From the NCBI RefSeq assembly GCF_000745345.1, contig NZ_JQNR01000005.1, positions 3,348,001-3,412,000 of the forward strand: a stretch of DNA of 64,000 nucleotides, in the 5' to 3' direction. The position numbers and the translations under genes are program-made. Origin of the DNA: Actinacidiphila yeochonensis CN732. GTDB taxonomy: Bacteria > Actinomycetota > Actinomycetes > Streptomycetales > Streptomycetaceae. The notes under the pieces are model-generated. The model did no database searches. It saw only the letters and a program-made list of their open reading frames with translations, and had not been told where the DNA came from. Shown piece after piece: positions 8,542 through 17,800 of this stretch. Every line of letters starts with the position of its first letter. Within the stretch, counting starts at the first letter, position 1.

Positions 8542-8895
8542 CCCGGGCGCGGAGCGGGTCGGCGGCCGACCGTTGGCCGGGCCGGTCCGGGCCGGGGGAG
8601 ACCGACGGGGCGGAGCACGGCGGGGCCGGCGGTGGCGGGCTCGCCGCGTTCCTGGCCGAGGCCGCCGCCCGCCACCCCGGTATCGCGCTGCACGCGGTGA
8701 CGCTGTGGGGCGACCCCGAGGCCCCCGAGGACCCCGGGGGCGCCGAGGACCCCGGGGGCGCCGACGCGCCCGCCGCGTCCCGGACGGCCGCCCGCGCGTT
8801 GGCCGGCGCCGCGGCCGGAAGGCCGGGCCCCGCCCGGGAGTCCGCGCCCGCCGTGCCGGCCGCCGGGGGACCCCGACCGCCGGCGCCCCGCCGGC
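8538..8895 (+). pseudogene. Out-of-frame continuation of the IS630-like domain
   Basis: A GTG at 8538 overlaps the previous stop. In this frame GLAAFLAEAAARHPGIALHA (about 8640-8699) resembles the IS630 segment that precedes the second catalytic Asp, but the DNY motif is replaced by TLWGD. Near 8870-8900 the sensible frame changes again; there ALPANASWRSFVRALAAL resembles the IS630 TPTSASWLN...VE region without its catalytic Glu. That last frame runs into the ROK regulator. Both frame changes look like loss of one base. The piece is either a decayed transposase or a catalytic-dead linker in one long regulator. Confidence 0.4.
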
Positions 8896-9067
8896 CCGGC
8901 ACGCGCTGCCGGCCAACGCCTCCTGGCGCAGCTTCGTCCGGGCCCTGGCCGCGCTGGACAGCACCAGCCACCCGGAGTCCTCCCGGCGCGTCTACCTGGA
9001 CCTGGTGGCGGCGCTCGGCCGACCGGGCACCTCCGTGCGGTGGCTGCGCGAGAGCGTGGCGGGCCTG

Positions 9068-10342
9068 GTGCGCGGCGCGCCGGAGCACGCGGGGGCGGAG
9101 CAGGCCGGGACAGCCGGGCAGCGCGCGGCGTCCAGCGGCGCCAACCAGCTCGACCTCGGCTCGTTCAACGAGTGCGTGGTGATCGAGTCGGTGCGGCTGG
9201 CCGGGTCCACCACCAGGGGGGAGATCGCGCACCGCACCGGCCTCACCCAGCAGTCCGTCTCCCGGATCGCCCGCTCGCTGATCGACCGGGGCATCCTCGT
9301 CGAGGACGCGCAGCGCCGGGCCACGTCGGGCAAGCCGCGCACCCCGGTCCGGCTGTGCGGCACCGCGGCGCACGCGCTCGGCCTGCACATCGACCCCGAG
9401 GTGCTGACGGCGGTGGTGATCGACCTCGACGGGGCGATCGTGTGCACCGCCACCCGGCCGGTGGACGCCGGGACCGGCCCGTCCGAGTCGGTGGCGCAGA
9501 TCGTGGCGCTGGCCCGGGAGGCGCTGGAGAAGGCGCAGGGCGCGGTGCCGGAGGAGGGGTTCCTGGGGATCGGCGTCGCGGTCCCGGGGCCGGTGGACAT
9601 CGCCTCCGGGACGGTGCTGGGGCCGCCGCTGATGTCGGCGTGGAACGACCTGCCGCTGCTCTACCTGCTCAAGGACCACTTCCCCTGCCCGGTGACGATC
9701 GAGAAGGACTCGCTGGCCGCGGCGGCGGGGGAGCGGTGGATCGGCCGCGACCGCCGGGCCCGTGACTTCGCCTACCTCTACCTCGGCACCGGCGTCGGCT
9801 CCGGCCTCTACCTCAACGGCGACCTCTACCGCGGAGTGAGCGCCAACGCGGGGGAGTTCGGCCAGCTGTGCGCGATATCCCTGGGCCGCACCGCGCCCGA
9901 CGGGCGCCCCGCGATGGTGCCCGAGTGCAACCCCCCGTCGTCCGTACCGGAGTTCGCGACCCGCGCCGGCCTGCGGCCGTCCCTGGCGGCGCGCGGCAGC
10001 ACCGCCGCGTACCAGGAGGTGGCGCGGGCCGCGGCGGCCGGCGACGCCGCCGCGGCCGCCGCGCTGCGGGAGGTGGCCGGCGCGGTCGGACGCGGCGCGC
10101 TGGGCCTGGTCGACCTGCTCGACATCGACCTCATCGTGCTGGGCGGCCCGTTCTTCACCGAGGACACCGCGGCCTTCTACCTGGAGGAGATCCACCGGGT
10201 GGTCAACGAGTTCCCCACCGCCCGGCGGCTGCGCCGGGTCGAGGTCGAGCCGTCCGTGCTCAGCGCCGAGGCCGCCGCGGTGGGCGCCGCCTCGACCATC
10301 TTCCACGCCACCTTCACCCCCAGGCTGCGCCCGCGGGGCTGA
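9068..10342 (+). CDS. ROK-family transcriptional regulator (ROK1), N-terminus uncertain
   Basis: The reading frame is open upstream of 8573; GTG 9068 is a reasonable minimal start (424 residues) but has only a weak GAGAG upstream. A MarR-like winged helix (STTRGEIAHRTGLTQQSVSR) precedes the ROK kinase fold with GLHIDPEVLTAVVIDLDG, GIGVAVPGPVD and YLGTGVGSGLYL. The usual GEIGHLP plus CxCGxxGC zinc motif is absent; here it reads NAGEFGQLCAIS. Sugar binding and zinc stabilisation may therefore differ from standard ROK repressors. It lies directly before the GH3 gene, whose promoter carries ROK-type operator candidates. The frame upstream continues an IS630-like sequence, so a fused regulator is possible. 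Confidence 0.8.
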   Translation: MRGAPEHAGAEQAGTAGQRAASSGANQLDLGSFNECVVIESVRLAGSTTRGEIAHRTGLTQQSVSRIARSLIDRGILVEDAQRRATSGKPRTPVRLCGTAAHALGLHIDPEVLTAVVIDLDGAIVCTATRPVDAGTGPSESVAQIVALAREALEKAQGAVPEEGFLGIGVAVPGPVDIASGTVLGPPLMSAWNDLPLLYLLKDHFPCPVTIEKDSLAAAAGERWIGRDRRARDFAYLYLGTGVGSGLYLNGDLYRGVSANAGEFGQLCAISLGRTAPDGRPAMVPECNPPSSVPEFATRAGLRPSLAARGSTAAYQEVARAAAAGDAAAAAALREVAGAVGRGALGLVDLLDIDLIVLGGPFFTEDTAAFYLEEIHRVVNEFPTARRLRRVEVEPSVLSAEAAAVGAASTIFHATFTPRLRPRG

Positions 10343-10559
10343 ACCCGGCAGCCCGGAGCGGCTGAACGCGACCCCACCCGCCGGAGCCCCGTCCTGGCGG
10401 AGCCCGTCCTCCCGGCGGAACCCCGCCTCCTGGTGGAACGCGCCGCCGCCCGGCCGGGCGCGCCGTCCAGTGCCGCCGGTCCGGGCCGACGCGGGGATCG
10501 GCGGAGGCCACGCGTCTTCAAGACACCTCGGCGAGGAGCCGTTTTGCCGCCATCGCGCA

Positions 10560-10656
10560 AAACTGTCGAACGAAGTCGTGTCATGGCTCTTGACTGGCTG
10601 TCAAACCTGACAACAAACTGCCGAACTGAAGAACCAATGACCCTTAGTTTCTTCAG
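10560..10656 (+). promoter_or_regulatory. GH3 promoter and operator cluster
   Basis: TTGACT (10590-10595) and CAAACT (10614-10619) are 18 bp apart. The -10 is part of AAACTGCCGAACTG (10615-10628). A near copy, AAACTGTCGAACG, lies at 10560-10572. Downstream is a perfect dyad CTGAAGAA (10626-10633) / TTCTTCAG (10649-10656) that contains CTTAGTTTC (10643-10651). The AAACTSSCGAACTG element and its position are identical upstream of the second Gfo gene (30498-30536). These are good candidates for binding by ROK1 or ROK2. The 10343-10559 stretch before it holds nothing recognised. Confidence 0.6.
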
Positions 10657-10711
10657 ACTTGCACCAAAGTTACGTACTGCTTGAGAACGTTCCACGGACG
10701 ACGGAGGCAGG

Positions 10712-13700
10712 ATGGACAAGCGAAAGCGCAGGCAGGCGGGGCTCGCCGCCGCGTGCGCGCTGGTGTGCGCACTGGGGCTCACCGCGACCGCCGGCGGCAC
10801 CGCGCTGGCACAGGCGTCGACGGTCGCGGCGGCCACGCCGATCTACCTCGACACGAGCTACTCGTTCCAGGAGAGGGCCGCCGACCTGGTCTCCCGGATG
10901 ACCCTCCAGGAGAAGGTGCAGCAGCTCTCCACCAACAGCGGGCCGGCCATCCCCCGGCTGGGCGTCCAGCAGTACACGTACTGGAGCGAGGGCCAGCACG
11001 GCGTCAACAGCCTCGGCGCGGACCAGAACAACGGCGGGGCGCAGGGCGGTGTCCACTCCACCACCTTCCCGACGAACTTCGCGTCGTCCATGTCCTGGGA
11101 CAAGGACCTGATGTACCAGGAGAGCACCGCGATCTCCGACGAGGCCCGCGGCTACGTGGACAAGTCCCTCTTCGGTACCGGGCAGAACAACCTCGGCCCG
11201 TCCGCCGACGACTACGGCGACCTCACCTACTGGGCGCCCACCGTCAACCTCGACCGCGACCCGCGCTGGGGCCGCACCGACGAGGCGTTCGGCGAGGACC
11301 CGTACTTCACCGGGCAGATGGCCGGCCAGTTCATCGACGGCTACGAGGGCAACAACCAGGACGGCACCTCGCAGACCGGCTACCTCAAGGTCGCGGCCAC
11401 CGCCAAGCACTACGCCCTCAACAACGTCGAGGACAACCGCACCGGCATCAGCTCCAACACCAACGACACCGACCTGCGCGACTACTACACCGCGCAGTTC
11501 CGCGACCTGATCGAGCAGGCCCACGTGGCCGGCCTGATGACGTCGTACAACGCCATCAACGGCACCCCGTCCAGTGCGGACACCTACACCACCAACGAAC
11601 TCGCCCAGCGCACCTACGGGTTCAACGGCTACATCACCTCCGACTGCGGCGCCGTCGGCACCGCGTGGCAGCAGTTCCCCGGCGGCCACGACTGGGCCCC
11701 GCCCGGCTGGACCACCGACCACAAGTCGAGCAACCCGACGTGGACCAACACCGCGACGGGTACCACCGTGCCCGGCCAGGCCGGCGCCGAGGCCTACACC
11801 CTGCGGGCCGGCACCGACCTGAACTGCACCGGTGACGAGGCCACCACCGCCAACGTCGACGCCGCCATCAAGGCCGGCGTGCTCAGCGAGGGCGTCATCG
11901 ACACCGCGCTGGTCAAGGTCTTCACCATCCGCATGGAGACCGGTGAGTTCGACCCGGCGAGCAAGGTGAAGTACACCCAGATCACCAAGGACCAGATCGA
12001 GTCGCCGGCCCACCAGGAGCTGGCCGCCAAGGTCGCCGACAACTCCCTGGTGCTGCTGCGCAACAACAAGCGGACCTCGGGCGGCGGCGCGCTGCTGCCG
12101 GTGGACCCGGCGAAGGCCAAGAAGGTCGTCATCCTCGGCGACATGGCCAACACCGCCACGCTCGGCCTGTACTCCGGCCAGCCGGACCACACGACCAGCC
12201 CCGTCCAGGGCATCGAGAACGAGGTGCACGCCGCCGACCCGACCGCCTCGGTGGTCTACGACGCGGCCGGCACCTCCTCGACCGCCACCGGCGCGGCCGT
12301 GCTCAGCGACAAGACCAAGGCCGACATCGCCGCCGCCGACCTGGTCGTCGTCTTCGTCGGCACCAACCAGAGCAACGCCGACGAGGGCAAGGACCGGGCC
12401 AGCCTCAAGATGCCCGGCAACTACGACTCGCTGATCGACCAGACCGCCGCCCAGGGCAACGACAACATCGCCCTGGTGATCCAGTCCGACGGCCCGGTCA
12501 CCCTCGACGACACCGTGCAGAAGGCCGACTCGCCGGTCTCCTCGATCGTCTTCAGCGGCTACAACGGCCAGGCCCAGGGCACCGCCCTGGCGGACGTGCT
12601 CTTCGGCAAGCAGAACCCGTCCGGGCACCTCAACTTCACCTGGTACAAGGACGACTCGCAGCTGCCGGACAAGCAGAACTACGGCCTCACCCCGGCCGAC
12701 ACCGACGGCCTCGGGCGCACCTACGAGTACTTCACCGGCACCCCGGACTACCCGTTCGGCTACGGCCTGAGCTACACCGGCTTCACGTACTCGAACATCA
12801 CCGTCAACAAGGACCAGGTCTCCGCGGACGGCACCGTCAAGGTGACCGCCGACGTGACCAACACCGGCTCCACCGCCGGCGCCACCGTCGCGCAGCTCTA
12901 CGCGGCCACCCAGTTCAAGGTGGCCGACACGCAGCTGCCGCAGGAGCGGCTGGTCGGCTTCGCCAAGACCAAGGTGCTCAAGCCCGGCAAGACGCAGCAC
13001 GTGGCGATCAAGGTCAACATCGCCGACCTGTCCTTCTGGGACGCGGACTCCGCGAAGGAGGTCGTCTACGACGGCACCTACGCGTTCCGGCTCGGCGCCG
13101 ACTCCGCCGACCCGGCCGGCACCGCCAAGGTGAAGGTCACGGGCAACCTGACGCCCAAGGTCCAGGACGTCACCGTGCAGCCGGAGAACGTCGTGCTCGC
13201 CGCCGGCGACTCCTTCAGCCTCACCGGCAAGAACAAGTGGATCAAGGACGACACCGACCACTCCCAGGAGCAGCGGGACACCGCGATCACCGCTGACAAC
13301 GTCGTGGAGGCGGTCAACAACGACGAGTCCTTCGTCGACCTGAAGACCACGAAGGTCACCTACAAGAGCAGCGACACGAAGGTCGCCAGCGTCGACAAGG
13401 ACGGCACCGTGCACGCGGTCGCCGACGGCGTGGCATCCATCTCCGCGACCGTGGGCGGCGTCACCGGCTCCGCGCCCATCGTGGTGCGCAACACCTCGAC
13501 GATCGACGCCCCGCCGATCGCCGAGGCCGGCAGCACGCTGACCGCCACCACCTCGTACACCAACGGCAGCACCACGTCGGTCAGCGGTGTGAGCACCGGC
13601 CTCACGGCGCCCGACGGCTGGAACGTCCAGGCCACCACCCCGGCCGACTTCGGCACCGTGGCCCCCGGCCAGAAGGTCACCACCACCTGGCAGGTGTCGG

Positions 13701-14368
13701 TCCCGGCCGGCACCGCCCCGGCCTCGTTCGAGCTGGACGCCACCACCACCGCCCCCACCGGCAGCTACACCGCGAGCGCCCCGGTCACCGTGCCGTACGC
13801 CTCGGTGACCGCCGCCTACGGCAACTCGGCGATCAGCAACGACAGCAACACCAAGACCGGCAGCCTCGACGGTGAGGGCGCCAGCTTCTCCAACCAGGCG
13901 CTCCAGGCGGCCGGTTGGACGCCCGGTCAGTCCACCGTCCACGACGGGGTCTCCTTCCCGTGGCCGGCCAGCGCAGGCACCGGCGCCCCGGACAACGTGG
14001 TGGCCGGCGGCCAGGCCATCGACATCACCGGCAGCGGCTCCAAGCTCGGCTTCGTCGGCGCCAGCGCCTTCGGCGCGACCTCGGGTACCGGCACCGTCGT
14101 CTACACCGACGGCACCACCCAGTCGTACTCCCTGGCCATCGCCGACTGGTGGTCCGGATCGGCCTCGCAGGGCAGCGACATCGCCGCGAGCCTGAGCTAC
14201 CTCAACAACAGCGGAGGCCAGCAGAACCAGACCGTCCACATCTACGCGGCCACGGTGAACCTGCTCCCCGGCAAGACCGTGAAGGCCATCACCCTGCCGA
14301 ACGTCAGCCAGGGCGTGGTCGACCACCAGGTCGCCATGCACCTCTTCTCCATCGCCATCGGCGGCTGA
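10712..14368 (+). CDS. Secreted multidomain GH3 glycosidase
   Basis: 1218 residues with a Sec signal peptide (MDKRKRR, hydrophobic core, cleavage probably after ALAQA, about residue 33). The GH3 N-terminal barrel contains the nucleophile Asp311 in YITSDCGAVG and the KHYALNN motif. The second GH3 domain carries NADEGKDR. A fibronectin III-like domain follows, then a bacterial Ig-like domain (about 900-960), an NEW3-type beta-sandwich, and a C-terminal all-beta domain seen in other actinobacterial exported glycosidases. GH3 enzymes are retaining beta-glucosidases, beta-xylosidases or N-acetylglucosaminidases; specificity cannot be decided here. ATG 10712 follows GGAGGCAGG. The upstream region holds the ROK-type operators, and a hairpin terminator follows. 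Confidence 0.93.
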   Translation: MDKRKRRQAGLAAACALVCALGLTATAGGTALAQASTVAAATPIYLDTSYSFQERAADLVSRMTLQEKVQQLSTNSGPAIPRLGVQQYTYWSEGQHGVNSLGADQNNGGAQGGVHSTTFPTNFASSMSWDKDLMYQESTAISDEARGYVDKSLFGTGQNNLGPSADDYGDLTYWAPTVNLDRDPRWGRTDEAFGEDPYFTGQMAGQFIDGYEGNNQDGTSQTGYLKVAATAKHYALNNVEDNRTGISSNTNDTDLRDYYTAQFRDLIEQAHVAGLMTSYNAINGTPSSADTYTTNELAQRTYGFNGYITSDCGAVGTAWQQFPGGHDWAPPGWTTDHKSSNPTWTNTATGTTVPGQAGAEAYTLRAGTDLNCTGDEATTANVDAAIKAGVLSEGVIDTALVKVFTIRMETGEFDPASKVKYTQITKDQIESPAHQELAAKVADNSLVLLRNNKRTSGGGALLPVDPAKAKKVVILGDMANTATLGLYSGQPDHTTSPVQGIENEVHAADPTASVVYDAAGTSSTATGAAVLSDKTKADIAAADLVVVFVGTNQSNADEGKDRASLKMPGNYDSLIDQTAAQGNDNIALVIQSDGPVTLDDTVQKADSPVSSIVFSGYNGQAQGTALADVLFGKQNPSGHLNFTWYKDDSQLPDKQNYGLTPADTDGLGRTYEYFTGTPDYPFGYGLSYTGFTYSNITVNKDQVSADGTVKVTADVTNTGSTAGATVAQLYAATQFKVADTQLPQERLVGFAKTKVLKPGKTQHVAIKVNIADLSFWDADSAKEVVYDGTYAFRLGADSADPAGTAKVKVTGNLTPKVQDVTVQPENVVLAAGDSFSLTGKNKWIKDDTDHSQEQRDTAITADNVVEAVNNDESFVDLKTTKVTYKSSDTKVASVDKDGTVHAVADGVASISATVGGVTGSAPIVVRNTSTIDAPPIAEAGSTLTATTSYTNGSTTSVSGVSTGLTAPDGWNVQATTPADFGTVAPGQKVTTTWQVSVPAGTAPASFELDATTTAPTGSYTASAPVTVPYASVTAAYGNSAISNDSNTKTGSLDGEGASFSNQALQAAGWTPGQSTVHDGVSFPWPASAGTGAPDNVVAGGQAIDITGSGSKLGFVGASAFGATSGTGTVVYTDGTTQSYSLAIADWWSGSASQGSDIAASLSYLNNSGGQQNQTVHIYAATVNLLPGKTVKAITLPNVSQGVVDHQVAMHLFSIAIGG

Positions 14369-14394
14369 CGGCAGCCTCCCGTACGACCAAGCGC

Positions 14395-14421
14395 GGCCGG
14401 CCGCACGCCACGCGGCCGGCC
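14395..14421 (+). terminator. Hairpin after GH3
   Basis: A 10-bp perfect stem GGCCGGCCGC (14395-14404) / GCGGCCGGCC (14412-14421) with a 7-nt loop lies 27 bp after the GH3 stop. There is no T-run, as is common for Streptomyces terminators. Confidence 0.55.
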
Positions 14422-14847
14422 CCGCCCGGGGCCCGCCACAGCCCCGCCGCACGACCGGGCCCGGCCCCGCACCCCGCGGGGCCGGGCGCCCCGCCCGCCC
14501 GGACACCGTCCGCCGCGCCGCCCGGCCTTCCGGCCGGACCCGCCCTGCCACCGTCGTGCGCCGCCCTGCCACCGCCGTGGCTCCCCGTTCCTCCCCGCGG
14601 CGCCTCCGGGCCGCGCCCGCGTCCGCCGGCGGCCCGCCCCGCCGCGCCGCCGGGCCCCGGCCGGCCCCCGCACCGCGGCGCCGGCCCACCCGTACCCGTG
14701 CGGCCCACCCGCACCCCCGCGCACCTCCACCCGGCCGTACCGGCCACCGCGCCCCCGCGGCACGGCCGCTCCCGTACGCCCGCCATCCCCTCGCGCCCGC
14801 CACCGCCCGTACTGCGGCGCACCCTCGCGGTGCCCACGGAAGGAACC
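14422..14847 (+). other. C-rich, G-poor intergenic leader without a gene
   Basis: About 430 bp between the GH3 hairpin and the GH2 start. The plus strand is strongly C-rich with short CCCGC/CACCC-like blocks. I see no credible reading frame or -35/-10 pair. The ribosome binding site GGAAGGAAC for the GH2 gene lies at the end. Similar C-rich leaders precede the GH95 gene (19157-19400) and the second GH2 gene. Confidence 0.5.
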
Positions 14848-17800
14848 ATGAACCCCCAGCAGCCGAGCAGTTCCGCGCTCGTCCCCACCCGCCGCCAGGT
14901 ACTCACCACCGCCGCGGCCACCGCCGCCGCGCTGGCCGTGCAGCGGCTGGGCACCGCCCAGGCCGCACCCGGCGGTGCCGCCGCCGCGCCGCGCTCCGGC
15001 GGCTCCCGCGTCCTGGCCTCCCTCAACGGCACCTGGGACTTCCAGCCCGCCGCCGCGGGCGCCGCCTACCCGCCGCCGGACAGCGGCTGGGCCGGCATCC
15101 CCGTGCCGGCGGAGTGGAACATGGACTCCGGCCCGTTTGCCACCGACTGGCACGCCTACGACGTGTTCGACACCCCGGCCGACTGGAACAGCGCCGACAC
15201 GGCCTGGTACCGGCGCACCTTCACCGTGCCCGCCGCGGAGCGCGGCCGGCGGATCGTGCTGGGCTTCGAGGCCGTCAACTTCGAGGCCACCGTGTACGTC
15301 AACGGCACGCAGGTCGCCCACCACCTCGACGGCCTGCTGCCCTTCGAGGCCGACGTCACCGACCAGATCGTCTTCGGCCGCTCCAACACCGTCCACCTGC
15401 TGGTGCGTTCGCCCGGCGCCGCGGCCCGCCAGTCCGACGGCTACCACCACCCGGCTGGCTCCTGGTGGGGCCAGGAGGCGGCCGGCATCTGGCAGGACGT
15501 GTGGCTGCTCGCCCGCGACACCGTCTCCGTCGCCGACACCGCCGTCGTCACCTCCGTCACCGACGGCCGGCTCACCGCCACCACCCGGCTGCGCAACGAC
15601 TCGGCCGCCGACGCCACCGTCACCGTCGACCACACCGTCTGGGACGGCCCCCGCCAGGTCATGCGGCTCAGCCGCCGGGTCACCGTGCCGGCCGGCGGCA
15701 CCGCCACCGTCGAGGAGCAGGCGGCCTGGACGCACCCGCGGCTGTGGAGCCCCGCTGACCCGCACCTGTACGAACTGCGCGTCGACGTCCGCTCCTCCGC
15801 CACCGGCCCGGTCCGCGACTCGGCCACCGAGCGGTTCGGCTTCCGCGAGGTCACCGTCGACGGGCCCGCCCTGCTGCTCAACGGCGAACCCCAGCTGCTG
15901 CGCGGCGACTCCTGGCACTACATGGGCTCGGTCCAGAACAGCCGCGCCTACGCCGAGCTGTGGATGCGGATGGCGATGGCGGCCGGCGTCAACTACATGC
16001 GGCTGCACGCCATGCCGTACCCGCCCGTCTACTACGACGTCGCCGACGAGCTCGGCATGCTGATCGTCGGCGAGTCCGGCATCTACGGCTCCTCCGGCAA
16101 CTACGCCCTGAACGCCGACGACTTCTGGGCCAACTGCGCCACCCACCTCACCGACCGGGTGCTGCGCGACCGCAACCACCCCTCGATCATCGCCTGGAGC
16201 GCGGAGAACGAGATGCTGGCCGCCTTCGGCCAGAGCTGGTCGGCGAAGGTCGCCACCCTCAAGCGGCCGGTCCTCGCCCAGGACACCACCCGGCCGGTCT
16301 ACTTCGAGGGCGACGGGGACCCCGAGGGCGCCGGCGACCTGCGCAGCACCCACTACCCGCTGGAGATCACCTCCGGCAGCACCGCCATCCCGGAGAGCGC
16401 CCGCGCGCTCGCCCCCGGCCAGTCCCGGGGCACCGAGTGGGACCGCCAGAAGCCCTTCCTCATCAGCGAGTTCAGCTCCATGTACTACGCCAACCCGTCC
16501 GACGTCAGCGCGGTCGGCGGCCCCGCCGTCTACGCCGGCCTCGACGGCCTGTGGAGCGCGCACGCCCTCACCCTGCGCGCCCAGATCGAGGGCTTCCGGT
16601 ACGCGGGGATCACCGCCATCTCCCCCTGGAACACCGTCTGGTACGGCATGGAGCCGCTGCCGTTCGACGGCACCTCCGTCCCGGCCCGCGACCCCGAGGG
16701 CTCCGGGCCGGTGCTGCGCCGGGTCGGCCCGTTCGCCGCGACCCTCAACCCGGGCTTCCAGCGCGGCCTGCCCGCCTACCGGCCCAACCCGATCCACGAC
16801 GCCGTGGTCCGGGTCTTCCAGCCGGTCGCCGCGCTCGCCATGGACTACCGCACGCACTACGCGGGCGGCAGCACCCTCAGCAAGGACCTGATGGTGTGCA
16901 ACGACACCGCCCGGCAGGCCGCGCTGACGGTGTCCTGGACGCTCAAGGGCCAGGGCCTGCCCACCCGCAAGGGCTCCGCGCGCACCACCGTGGCCGCCAC
17001 CGGCCGGGCCACCGTGACGGCGCGACTCGCGCTGCCGGCCGTCCGGAAGAAGACCGCGGCCACGCTGCGGATCTCCGTCACCGGTGACGGCGCCGGCTTC
17101 ACCGACGAGCTCCCGCTCACCCTCCACCCGGCGCCCGCCGCCAAGCTCGGCACCCCGCTGAAGGCGGCCGTGCTGGAGGGCGCCGGCGGCTCCGCCACCA
17201 CCGCCGCGCTGACGGCACTGGGCGTCACCGCCCGCGCCCTCGGCGACCTCGGCACGCTGCCCGACCCCGCCTCCGGCGAGGTGCTGGTGATCGCCGAGGG
17301 CGCCGACCCGTCCGTGGACGGCACGGCCGGCACCGCGGTCGCCGCGTTCGTCCAGGGCGGCGGCCAGGTGCTGGTGCTGGCCCAGAGCACCTTCCCGCAG
17401 GTGCTGCCGTGGCCGCAGTTCACCGTCGGCAGCTCGCAGACCGTCACGCACGTCGCGGCGCCGAACCACCCGGTGCTCGCCGGTATCGGCGCCGACGACC
17501 TGCGCTGGTGGCACACCGACAACGAGATCGTGGTCTCCACCCTGCTGCTCAAGCCGCGCTTCGGCAGCCTGCTCTCGCTGGCCGACGGCGGACCGGCGCT
17601 GGCCGCCTCCGCGCTGGCCGAGGCCCGCTTCGGCAAGGGCCGCTACCTGATGTGCCAGTACCCGGTGGTGTCCGCCCAGGCCGACGAGCCGGTCGCCGAC
17701 GCGCTGCTGCGCAACCTGCTGCGGTACGCGGCCGCCCCGGCCCCGGCCACCGGGCGGTTCGGGGTGCTCGCCGCCGACCCGGCCGGCGCCGCCGCGACCA

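Noticed and set aside
10670..14803. A 1377-codon open frame antisense to GH3
   Set aside because: It is low-complexity Gly/Val/Arg/Asp-rich and exists because GC-rich codons leave the antisense frame open; GH3 has clear domains on the other strand. The same applies to long antisense frames over GH38, both GH2 genes, GH95 and the KimA-like gene.
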